Below, piece by piece: positions 8,265 through 16,007 of a stretch of 64,000 nt of DNA. A program made the translations under genes and the position numbers. This DNA comes from JAHJKV01 sp963678135. GTDB taxonomy: Bacteria; Desulfobacterota; Desulfovibrionia; Desulfovibrionales; Desulfovibrionaceae. The notes under the pieces were generated by a model. It did no database searches, was not told where the DNA came from, and was given only the letters and a program-made list of their open reading frames with translations. The stretch is from positions 62,001-126,000 of the forward strand of contig OY782667.1 of the NCBI GenBank assembly GCA_963678135.1, in the 5' to 3' direction. Numbering within the stretch: the stretch's first letter is position 1; every line of letters starts with the position of its first letter.

Positions 8265-10505
8265 ATGGCTGAAAAGCTTGGTGTATATATCTGCGGCGGC
8301 TGCGGTATCGCTGACAGCATTGATACCGAGGCTCTGGCCGAGTTTGTCCAAAAGGGCAAACACAGTGCCTTGTGTCCTGTTGTGAAAACAAATTCGGTGC
8401 TTTGTTCACCGGAGGCCAAAGCTGAAATAGAGGCTGATATTAAGGCCGAGGGCTTAGATGGTGTGGTTGTTTGCGCTTGTTCACCACGCGCAAAATGGGA
8501 TGTTTTCAAATTTGATGCTGCTCAAGTCAATCGCGTGTCTTTGCGTGAACTTGGAGTCTGGTCATTCCAAGATGACCCCAAGTTCGAGGGTCTTCAAATG
8601 ACTCAGGCCAAAGACTATGTAAATATGGGCATCACCTTCCTTTCCAAAAGCAGAAATCCAGCTCCTGAAGTTGAGCCTTGTACCAAGACTGTACTCGTAC
8701 TTGGTGGTGGCTACACAGGACTAACCGCAGCACTTGAAGCTGCTCGTGCTGGTCGTGAAGTTATTTTGGTGGAAAAGGAAGATACCCTTGGCGGTAAGGC
8801 TGCTGGAATGTATAAATTCTTCCCGATGTCTCATCCTTGGACAAAGCTGGAAGAAAACCCAATTCCAACCCTTATTGCCGAAATAGAAAAACAAAAAAAT
8901 ATCACGGTCAAAACCGGAGTTACGCTGGAAGCTCTCAAAGGAGCTCCAGGGCATTATACTGCGGTAGTTGGTGGTGAAGAATTAGCTATCGGTGCTGTGG
9001 TTCTAGCCACTGGTTGGCAAGCAGGCAAAGCCGAATATCTAGCACCTCTAGGTTATGGTCAATACAAAAACATCGTAACGACCAAAGAATTTGAGGCCAT
9101 GGCTGCCAACGGCGGAATCAAACGACCTTCTGATGGTAAAATACCTGCTTCTGTCGCTTTCATCTTAGACGTGGAAAAATTCATGGAAGGGGTAGAATAC
9201 GGTGCTGTGCAAACAGCTGAAGAACCAGAAGAAGGGGAAGAAGACTCTTTCCATTATCCGGACAAAGAAAGTGCAAAGCATTTAGCGTATTCCGCTGAAA
9301 TATCCTCTCTTGTTGCCTTGAAACAGGCTGGCTATGTTCGTGAAAATGATGAATCCGCAGCATATATCATTTATGATCATATGATGGTTCCAGGCATTAA
9401 CGAAAAATACTACAAAATTGCTCAAGACGATCCGGGCATCATGCTAACGAAGGGTGGTATACAGTCCATCACAGAAGGCAGTAATGGTTCTTTGTGTATC
9501 ACAGCAAAAAATACACTGCTTGGTGAGTCCATTGAGCTGGTTGCGGACATGGTGGTACTGCCCACGGCTATTGTACCGACCACTGCGGCTGATCCAACCA
9601 TGCAGTTTGAGTATCGCCAAGGTCCTGCGTTTCCAGACTTAGAGCTTTTTGATGGCTATGCAGATTCCAACTACGTTTGTTTCCCTTATGAAACTCGTAG
9701 AACAGGAGTATATGCTGCTGGTTGTGTCCGTCAGCCCATGCCTATGAATCTGGCACGCGAAGACGCTGCTGGCGCTGCCCTTAAAGCTATTCAATGTATT
9801 GAGTCTGCAAATAACGGTGTTGCTGTGCATCCTCGTTCTGGCGATCTTACCTTCCCTGAATTTAACTTCACTCGTTGTACCCAGTGTAAACGTTGTACTG
9901 AAGAATGTCCTTTTGGTGCGCTGGATGATGATGAAAAGGGAACTCCAATGCCTAATCCCACACGTTGCCGTCGTTGCGGTACATGTATGGGTGCTTGCCC
10001 TGAACGTGTTATTGGCTTTGCCAATTACAATATTGACCAGATTGGTTCTACTGTGAAGGAAGTTCAGGTTCCTGAAAAAATTGATGATGGCGGCCCTCGC
10101 GTGATTGTCTTTGCCTGCGAAAATGACGCTTATCCTGCTTTGGATATGGCAGCCATGCGTGGGCATAAATGGAGTCCTTATGTGCGTTTTATTCCGGTGC
10201 GTTGCCTCGGCTCCTTAAACGCCATCTGGGTTGCCGATGCTATGAGTAAAGGTATCGATGGAGTAATGCTACTTGGATGTAAATATGGCGATGATTACCA
10301 ATGCCACTTTGTGAAAGGCTCTGAGCTGTGTAATCGCCGTAAGGAGAACATTGCCGAATCCTTAGGTCGTTTGGGAGTTGAACCCGAACGGGTGGAGCAA
10401 TATGAAGTATCCATTGATGAGTACGACAAAGTTCCCGGCATGATTGAAAAATTCATGACCGAAGTTGTCAGCAAGTTTGGCCCTAACCCCTTCAAGGGTT
10501 ATTAG
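8265..10505 (+). CDS. qmoB: Quinone-interacting membrane-bound oxidoreductase subunit B
   Basis: QmoB is the large flavin/iron-sulfur subunit of the Qmo complex. Domains in order over 746 residues: an HdrA-like N-terminal part with ICGGCGIADS; an FAD-binding fold with VLVLGGGYTGLTAALEAARA near residue 145 and LGGKAAGMYKFFP; a two-cluster ferredoxin segment with CTQCKRCTEECPFGAL and CRRCGTCMGACPERVI near residues 535-585; and a C-terminal MvhD-like part with VFACENDAYPALD and LLGCKYGDDYQCHF. The HdrA plus MvhD architecture is known from flavin-based electron-bifurcating complexes. The start has GGGGAGG upstream. It is tightly packed between qmoA (3 bp) and qmoC (11 bp). Confidence 0.96.
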   Translation: MAEKLGVYICGGCGIADSIDTEALAEFVQKGKHSALCPVVKTNSVLCSPEAKAEIEADIKAEGLDGVVVCACSPRAKWDVFKFDAAQVNRVSLRELGVWSFQDDPKFEGLQMTQAKDYVNMGITFLSKSRNPAPEVEPCTKTVLVLGGGYTGLTAALEAARAGREVILVEKEDTLGGKAAGMYKFFPMSHPWTKLEENPIPTLIAEIEKQKNITVKTGVTLEALKGAPGHYTAVVGGEELAIGAVVLATGWQAGKAEYLAPLGYGQYKNIVTTKEFEAMAANGGIKRPSDGKIPASVAFILDVEKFMEGVEYGAVQTAEEPEEGEEDSFHYPDKESAKHLAYSAEISSLVALKQAGYVRENDESAAYIIYDHMMVPGINEKYYKIAQDDPGIMLTKGGIQSITEGSNGSLCITAKNTLLGESIELVADMVVLPTAIVPTTAADPTMQFEYRQGPAFPDLELFDGYADSNYVCFPYETRRTGVYAAGCVRQPMPMNLAREDAAGAALKAIQCIESANNGVAVHPRSGDLTFPEFNFTRCTQCKRCTEECPFGALDDDEKGTPMPNPTRCRRCGTCMGACPERVIGFANYNIDQIGSTVKEVQVPEKIDDGGPRVIVFACENDAYPALDMAAMRGHKWSPYVRFIPVRCLGSLNAIWVADAMSKGIDGVMLLGCKYGDDYQCHFVKGSELCNRRKENIAESLGRLGVEPERVEQYEVSIDEYDKVPGMIEKFMTEVVSKFGPNPFKGY

Positions 10506-10516
10506 GAGGTGAGACC

Positions 10517-11770
10517 ATGTCGAATCCCGTCAAGGTTCAACCGGATCTGAAGTTCATTAAAGAACTACAAGAAGTTGGGGGCGAGTCCCTCAAAAAATGT
10601 TACCAGTGTGCCACCTGTTCGGTGGTCTGTCCTCTCTCCCCTGCGGATGATCCCTACCCCCGTAAGGAAATGATTTGGGCTCAATGGGGGCTCAAGGACA
10701 GACTGGTCAATGATATAGATATTTGGCTGTGCCATAATTGTGGTACTTGCTCTGATTTGTGTCCTCGTGGTGCAAAACCAGGCGATCTTCTCGGTGCTTT
10801 GCGTAATATGGCATATAGAAACCTGCCTCCTTTCCCTGCTATTGGAAAATGGATGAGCAGTGCTAAATTTCTGCCATTTCTTATTGCTATCCCTGCCCTT
10901 ATTTGGGGGCTTATCTGGAATATTCGTGCTTCTCAGCTCGGTACTGCGTTTCCATTGTTCAAGGAAAGCGGTCATGGCTGGGTTCCTGTTCCTGATGGTG
11001 ACATTGTTTACGGCGGACTGTTCCCGGGAGATTTTACCATTGACCCGATCTTTGTTTTGACCTTCTTTACCATGGTAATTTTCTTTGTAATGGCTGTTCG
11101 TAAACAAATGCAGTCTTTCAAAAATCTGCCTAAGACATATGTTTTGGGTGGCGGTAAAAACCCATGTTTTTGCTCGGCTCTCATTGATACTTTGAAAAAT
11201 GAAGTGTTTATGAATACCCAATTGCAGGAATGCGGTGAAGACGAAGAAGCTGATAAACGCTTTAAGGGACACTGGTTTTTAATGCTGGCTTTCGGAGCTT
11301 TGGCTCTGGTAACTGGCGTTGTTGCTGTGACTCATTGGGGCGGTTATTTCCTACATTGGATAGGAGCTCCAGAAGCTTTGACAAACTTTGTCGCCATGGT
11401 GGGACATACCCCCATGAACCTCATGAATCCAGTCAAACTCTTGGCAAATGGAGCATTCCTTGCTGGCTTGATTGGTTTGATTGGGCTCACGGCTCGTAGG
11501 GTAAGCCTTGATACGGAAAAACAAGGTTCCTCTTGGTATGACTGGTACTTGCTGACCATCATCTGGGTTGTTTTCCTTACTGGTTTTGGTGCTGAAATCT
11601 TCCGATTGATTGCCCTGCCAAGCTTGGGATACATCACCTATTATGTACACCTTGTTGCTGTATGGATGTTGTTCTTTTATTTGCCTTGGTCAAAACTTGG
11701 GCATTTAGTATACCGTACTGTGGCCTTGGCTCATGCCAAGACGATTGGCAGAATACCCATGAACGGCTAA
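10517..11770 (+). CDS. qmoC: Quinone-interacting membrane-bound oxidoreductase subunit C
   Basis: QmoC anchors the complex in the membrane and oxidises menaquinol. The N-terminal 100 residues are HdrC-like with two [4Fe-4S] motifs, CYQCATCSVVCPLSP near residue 24 and CHNCGTCSDLCPRGAK near residue 72. The rest is a HdrE/NarI-like haem b domain with about six membrane segments, including KFLPFLIAIPALIWGLIW, IDPIFVLTFFTMVIFFVMAV and YYVHLVAVWMLFFYLPW. AGGAGGTGAG precedes the ATG. Length (417) is normal. It is the last of the three core genes and is followed 55 bp later by qmoD. Confidence 0.95.
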   Translation: MSNPVKVQPDLKFIKELQEVGGESLKKCYQCATCSVVCPLSPADDPYPRKEMIWAQWGLKDRLVNDIDIWLCHNCGTCSDLCPRGAKPGDLLGALRNMAYRNLPPFPAIGKWMSSAKFLPFLIAIPALIWGLIWNIRASQLGTAFPLFKESGHGWVPVPDGDIVYGGLFPGDFTIDPIFVLTFFTMVIFFVMAVRKQMQSFKNLPKTYVLGGGKNPCFCSALIDTLKNEVFMNTQLQECGEDEEADKRFKGHWFLMLAFGALALVTGVVAVTHWGGYFLHWIGAPEALTNFVAMVGHTPMNLMNPVKLLANGAFLAGLIGLIGLTARRVSLDTEKQGSSWYDWYLLTIIWVVFLTGFGAEIFRLIALPSLGYITYYVHLVAVWMLFFYLPWSKLGHLVYRTVALAHAKTIGRIPMNG

Positions 11771-11825
11771 TGCCTGTCATGTTACAACGATAATACCTTG
11801 TCTGAATATCATAGGAGGCACAAGA

Positions 11826-12509
11826 ATGTCCGAAGACGTCAAAACCCCTGAAGTGGAAGAAACTCAAGAAAAAGTATTCCCCATGTCCACACTGGTTGCT
11901 GCTATCAAAGGCGGTGAAGCAGATGGTTTAATGGAAATGCTCTCTTTCGTTACCCAGTCCAATGTTGATGCTGATCTGGCTCCAGTAGCTGGTGGCATTG
12001 CCAAAGGATATATTTATGAACAGGATTCTAAGCTGGCTGCCATGGCTGGTGAAGATATTTCCTCTCTTGGTGGGAAAGTAAAAATGCTTCCAATGGAAGG
12101 AGAAGAACTGACCAAGGCTCAAGCTGTTCTGAATAAAATCATTGAGATTAAAGCTGAAAACGAAGCTCTGAAAGCTCAAAATGCAGAGCTGGCTGCTGCA
12201 AAGGCGGCTATTGAAAGCGAAGTGGCAGGCCTACAGGCTAAAGTAAAAGTCGCTGATGACGCAAATGCTGCTGGCGAGAAAAAGATTACTTTGGCTGAGA
12301 CCAAAATTGATGGCATGGTCAAAAAACTCAATGAGCTGATGGATGAAGTAGAAAAAGTCAAGAGTCAAGGCGTTGTTGTTGCAGGTGCTGCTGGTGGCGA
12401 TGCTGCTGCTCCCGCAGGAGAAGCTTCTTCTGACGCTCCTTCAACAGGCGGTGCTCCTGAAGAAGACTTTGGCTTTGGTTCTAATCCCTTTGCCGATTCT
12501 GACTGGTAG
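11826..12509 (+). CDS. qmoD: QmoD-like accessory protein, coiled coil
   Basis: This 227-residue acidic protein lies directly after qmoC with its own AGGAGGC site. In Desulfovibrio the gene in this position is called qmoD and is associated with the APS reductase/Qmo system; its biochemical role is not settled. The protein has no cysteines. A heptad-rich coiled coil runs from about residue 98 to 180 (KIIEIKAENEALKAQNAEL onward). Then come an Ala/Gly-rich linker and a short acidic end with FGFGSNPFADSDW, which could be a docking tail. It has no signal peptide or membrane segment, so it should be cytoplasmic. It is the last gene of the operon, before a terminator. Confidence 0.85.
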   Translation: MSEDVKTPEVEETQEKVFPMSTLVAAIKGGEADGLMEMLSFVTQSNVDADLAPVAGGIAKGYIYEQDSKLAAMAGEDISSLGGKVKMLPMEGEELTKAQAVLNKIIEIKAENEALKAQNAELAAAKAAIESEVAGLQAKVKVADDANAAGEKKITLAETKIDGMVKKLNELMDEVEKVKSQGVVVAGAAGGDAAAPAGEASSDAPSTGGAPEEDFGFGSNPFADSDW

Positions 12510-12533
12510 AACTAAGTCATTCTACGCAATATC

Positions 12534-12565
12534 AAAGCCCTTGCTTTTTGCGAGGGCTTTTTTTT
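12534..12565 (+). terminator. Terminator of the qmo operon
   Basis: AAAGCCCTTGC pairs with GCGAGGGCTTT around TTTTT and runs into eight T. It is 25 bp after the qmoD stop. Confidence 0.92.
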
Positions 12566-12756
12566 AGCTAAAATTCTCTGCTTCCCCTAATACTCTTCTC
12601 AAAACTGCCGATACCTTAATTACGGCAAGGGTGTATTTCTGTCATGGAAAAACAACTGCCGTGGATGAAATGGACTTCATCTCTGCCCCAGGGAAGGGTC
12701 TGGGGAGACATTCTCCCCTTGGTGGCAACCGCTGAGCATTCGTGAGAGGAGATCAA

Positions 12757-12963
12757 ATGAGTGCAAGCGACATTAAAAGACCGCGAGTTCGGTCTGATAC
12801 ATTGGCAGAGGAGGAACTGGGTTGCAGCCCGAAGGGTCTGGATTCCATAGAACGGGCAGAGCGCATAAAATTGCTCAAAACCCAAGTAAAGAATGGAACG
12901 TACCATGTAGATATACAAGATATTGCCATGCAATTGGCAAACGCTGTAAATCCGATGGCATAA
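12757..12963 (+). CDS. flgM: FlgM-like anti-sigma-28 factor, short form
   Basis: The protein is 68 residues from ATG 12757, which has GAGAGGAG 5-6 nt upstream; an upstream in-frame ATG at 12742 lacks a ribosome site. The second half, RAERIKLLKTQVKNGTYHVD followed by IQDIAMQLAN, is the hallmark of FlgM. FlgM holds the flagellar sigma factor FliA until the hook is finished and is then exported. Typical FlgM is near 90-100 residues, so the N-terminal, normally disordered part is shortened. It stands alone here, not beside flg genes, although a flagellin gene lies 9 kb away. The family assignment rests on that one C-terminal block. Confidence 0.7.
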   Translation: MSASDIKRPRVRSDTLAEEELGCSPKGLDSIERAERIKLLKTQVKNGTYHVDIQDIAMQLANAVNPMA

Positions 12964-12993
12964 AGCTTTCGTTCTTATTGCAAAACTATTGAC

Positions 12994-13034
12994 AAACAAG
13001 TAAAGTCTCTCTGTTTGAGAGGCTTTACTTGTTT
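12994..13034. terminator. Long hairpin after flgM, probable terminator
   Basis: AACAAGTAAAGTCTCTC pairs with GAGAGGCTTTACTTGTT over 17 bp with one mismatch and a 5-nt loop. A T-rich end on both strands would allow it to work in either direction. Confidence 0.75.
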
Positions 13035-13153
13035 CTATTGGAAGTTCTGAATAATCAATAAATTATACTTTGCCATTTGTGGCAATCTGCTATAATTTCA
13101 GGCGCGTCATATACATAACACTCAAAACAAAATATCAAAGGTATACGAGAACA

Positions 13154-14158
13154 ATGGAAGAACTGAGTTGGGAGGCTCTGCTACAATTGTTGGATCAAGC
13201 CGGAGTTCCGGCTGATGTCAAGTGGCGCACACTTGTCCTATACATTAGGAACATGACCACCTTTGACTTCTTGTCCATTAAACAAAAAGCCCAGCTCCAA
13301 GAACTCGTTCTGTCTATCTTAAAAAGTAAAAATTATAGTCAAGAGCAATATATCAATATCATGCGTCAGCAAGAAAACATCTTGCTTGGTCCACATAAAG
13401 AAAAGCTACAAATGGCCTTAAATGAAACCAAGGCCTTGCTTGAAGAAGTGCATGAGCTCTTTTTGCGTAAAAAAGGCGATGTGCAAGATTTGGAAACAAC
13501 AACAGTTGATCTTGTTGAAAAAACTTCAGATACAACAGTATTAATCTCTTCAATGCGCGAAGCATTCCATGAAGTTGTCAATAACATGGAACAGGATATG
13601 GATAAGTTGACTCAACTGTCCTTAACTGACCAACTTACCAAACTCAACAACCGTAGGGCTTTTGATAACATTCTTAATACTTGCGTTGCAGAGAGCTTAG
13701 AGCAGGGTTGGCCTTTATCGCTCATTATCCTAGACATTGATCATTTCAAAAAATTTAATGATACCTATGGCCACCGCATAGGTGACCACGCCTTACAGGT
13801 CATGGCAGATATTTTGAAACATCTTGCTGATAACAATCATATTGTCCCTTCTGAAAATTACCATCCTTGCCGATACGGAGGAGAAGAATTTGCTATAGTT
13901 CTACCACATACCGAGGCTAAAAAAGCTACGGATGTTGCGGAGGCTATACGCCAACAGGTGGAACGATGCTCTTTTGAAATAGAAGACAGCACCGGAGAAA
14001 AAAAGATTCACCAGAATCTCTCGATTACCATTAGTCTTGGTGTACAGGAACTGGATAAAAATTGGGAAAACGAACAGGCTAATACACTCATAGAACTCGC
14101 AGACCGAAAACTTTACAAAGCCAAAGCAAGCGGACGAAACACAACCTGTGCAACATGA
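13154..14158 (+). CDS. Diguanylate cyclase (GGDEF domain)
   Basis: The enzyme should make cyclic di-GMP from two GTP. The N-terminal half (to about residue 165) is helical and coiled-coil-like, with no recognised sensor domain or membrane segment, so it is cytoplasmic. The GGDEF domain covers about residues 170-334: LTDQLTKLNNRRAFD, LIILDIDHFKKFNDTYGH, the active-site loop RYGGEEFAIVLPHTEA and ADRKLYKAKASGRN are intact, so it should be active. The stretch before GGEEF (ENYHPC) lacks the RxxD inhibitory site, so product inhibition is probably absent. I start at ATG 13154 (MEELSWEAL); upstream in-frame residues from 13070 look untranslated. It is a single-gene unit. Confidence 0.88.
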   Translation: MEELSWEALLQLLDQAGVPADVKWRTLVLYIRNMTTFDFLSIKQKAQLQELVLSILKSKNYSQEQYINIMRQQENILLGPHKEKLQMALNETKALLEEVHELFLRKKGDVQDLETTTVDLVEKTSDTTVLISSMREAFHEVVNNMEQDMDKLTQLSLTDQLTKLNNRRAFDNILNTCVAESLEQGWPLSLIILDIDHFKKFNDTYGHRIGDHALQVMADILKHLADNNHIVPSENYHPCRYGGEEFAIVLPHTEAKKATDVAEAIRQQVERCSFEIEDSTGEKKIHQNLSITISLGVQELDKNWENEQANTLIELADRKLYKAKASGRNTTCAT

Positions 14159-14203
14159 TCAATACAAGGACAATAGCGAGCATTACCTGAGCAAAAGTCT
14201 AAT

Positions 14204-15421
14204 TTAGCATAATGCCTCGTGGTCACGAACACCTATAAGATATAAAATAGAATCAAGCCCCATAGTGGAGATAGAATGTCCAGCATCTTGCTTCACTTTT
14301 GGTTTGGCATGAAACGCCACCCCAAGACCTGCAAGATGCAGCATAGGCAAATCATTAGCTCCATCGCCAACAGCAATAACTTGTTTCAAGCTAATACCTT
14401 CAGAAGTGGCTACAGCACGCAAAAGTTCAGCTTTTTTTTCACCATCGACAATTGCACCCTTGACCCGTCCTGTCAGCTTGCCGTTTTCAATTTCCAATTT
14501 ATTTGCAAAAACATAATCAATGCCCAATTGCTGAGCAAGACGTTCGCCAAAATAGGTAAATCCACCCGAAATAATGGCGGTTTGATACCCTACCCTTTTT
14601 AAGTTGGAAATAAGACGCTCTGCGCCTTCAGTTAAGGGAAGTTTGTCTGCTATATCTTGAAGCACGGCCTGATCAAGCCCTTTGAGAAAAGAAAGGCGTT
14701 TTTTCAAGCTTTCCTTAAAATCAAGTTCCCCGTGCATAGCACGTTCAGTAATTGCGGAAACCTCAGCACCTACTCCTGCTCTTTTGGCAAGTTCATCAAT
14801 AACTTCGGTTTGGATTAAAGTTGAATCCATATCAAAACAAACGAGACGACGGTTACGGCGAAAAACATCGTCTTCTTGAAAAGCAATGTCCACACCAAGC
14901 TCTGCTGAAATTGCCATGAATTTTTCACGAATAATTTTTTCACTGGTTGGCGTGCCACGCACAGAGCATTCCACACAGGCTTGGCGAGGAGTTTCTCCGA
15001 TAAGGGGAATGCGCCCTGAAAGACGATGTATAGTATCTATATTAAGCTTATTCTCTGAAAGTACTGCTGCAACTTTTGCAATATGCGCCGCGCCAATTTG
15101 GCGAGCGAGCAAGGTAACAATAAAACGCTTTTTACCTTGCGCTTCAACCCAGTCTGCGTATTTTTCTGTGCTCAAAGGGTGCATACGCAGACTCACTCCA
15201 AGAGCATGTGCCTTAAAAAGCACATTTTTCACCATTGCACCGGAATCTTCGGTATCCGGAATGCGAATAAGAATACCCAAAGTGAGAAAATTATGGATAA
15301 CCACTTGCCCAATATCAAGAATATCAACGCCATATTGCGCGAGAAGCTCAGTCAGCGCAGCCGTAAGGCCGGGTTTATCCTCACCTGTAACGTGTATAAG
15401 AATAAGTTCTTGTTTGTCCAT
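14204..15421 (-). CDS. serB: Phosphoserine phosphatase with ACT domains
   Basis: SerB removes phosphate from L-phosphoserine, the last step of serine synthesis. The N-terminal half (about 1-185) holds two ACT-like domains, the first beginning LILIHVTGEDKPGLTAALT, expected to sense amino acids. The C-terminal HAD phosphatase domain starts at VCFDMDSTLIQTEVIDELA, where the two Asp of DxD are the nucleophile and acid/base. It also has IISGGFTYFGERLA and GDGANDLPMLHLAGLG, which complete the HAD motifs. I prefer the start at 15421 (MDKQELILI); the frame is open to 15472, but that extension lies next to a repeat-element end and has no ribosome site. It converges with the diguanylate cyclase gene. 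Confidence 0.93.
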   Translation of the reverse strand: MDKQELILIHVTGEDKPGLTAALTELLAQYGVDILDIGQVVIHNFLTLGILIRIPDTEDSGAMVKNVLFKAHALGVSLRMHPLSTEKYADWVEAQGKKRFIVTLLARQIGAAHIAKVAAVLSENKLNIDTIHRLSGRIPLIGETPRQACVECSVRGTPTSEKIIREKFMAISAELGVDIAFQEDDVFRRNRRLVCFDMDSTLIQTEVIDELAKRAGVGAEVSAITERAMHGELDFKESLKKRLSFLKGLDQAVLQDIADKLPLTEGAERLISNLKRVGYQTAIISGGFTYFGERLAQQLGIDYVFANKLEIENGKLTGRVKGAIVDGEKKAELLRAVATSEGISLKQVIAVGDGANDLPMLHLAGLGVAFHAKPKVKQDAGHSISTMGLDSILYLIGVRDHEALC

Positions 15422-15477
15422 TTGCAGTTCACTTTGCCGTGAAAACATGCATATGGCAAGAGCGGAGTGCATTCAAT

Positions 15478-15677
15478 CAGGGCAAACGCATATAGATTTT
15501 AGGGTAAATACTCCCTGCTCATCTTATTGCTTCCCCTCTCTTGTCATCCTGCGCGAAGTCGCAGGATCCAGTTCTTTTTTCTTCTCTTCTTCTTTTGTTT
15601 TTCTTTATTTCTTCTCGTACAAAGGCATGGCCTCACAATCTGGCTCTGCTGGATTCTGCGACTTCGCGCAGAATGAC
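15478..15677. repeat. Inverted-terminal-repeat element, copy B (right end not found)
   Basis: The left end is CAGGGCAAACGCATATAGAT at 15478. The left hairpin arm (15543-15571) is ATCCTGCGCGAAGTCGCAGGAT; after the polypyrimidine tract and TTCTCGTAC, the right arm is at 15649-15677. The two arms have matching loops (CGAAGT and ACTTCG), so the whole element could fold back on itself. No right terminus is found within 200 bp. It begins 56 bp upstream of the serB start codon I chose. Confidence 0.75.
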
Positions 15678-16007
15678 AGGAAAGTTACTATGCGCTCGCT
15701 CTGTATTATCACTAAGAACAAAAGCTAATTCAAAAATTCCCCTCTCGCGGAAGGATAGCAGGCAAAGCCTGACGGGATAGTTCTTTGCAAACAATATAAC
15801 AAAAATTGCAAACAAAAAAGCATGTGAAAACACCCCCCCTGCCCTAACAAATTCCCCTTTCATGAGAGGAAAATTAAAAGGAAAGCAATTTTTTCCCTTG
15901 CCACCCCTAAGAAAAGGTCTTATTTTACCGATAAAAGATAATAGAATAAAATTTACAAGTAAAAGATTTTTTGCTTATTGTGGGAAAATAACAAGGGGAG
16001 GGGTATA
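15678..16007. other. Intergenic stretch upstream of the FecR/RTX gene
   Basis: No gene is visible. The first part is decayed repeat-like sequence with direct echoes of the element interior. The last 100 bp hold the candidate promoter described separately and the strong GGGGAGGGG ribosome site of the next gene. Confidence 0.4.
15908..15934 (+). promoter_or_regulatory. Possible sigma-28-type promoter of the FecR/RTX gene
   Basis: TAAG, 15 nt, then ACCGATAA resembles the flagellar sigma-28 consensus TAAA-N15-GCCGATAA with one mismatch in each box. It lies 74 bp before the start codon. No comparable match is seen upstream of the flagellin in this window, so the assignment is tentative. Confidence 0.35.

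Noticed and set aside
12643..12744. A 33-codon plus-strand frame starting MEKQLPWMKWTSSLP just upstream of flgM
   Set aside because: No ribosome site at the right distance, no known family and no close coupling beyond proximity. Possible leader peptide, but not supportable.
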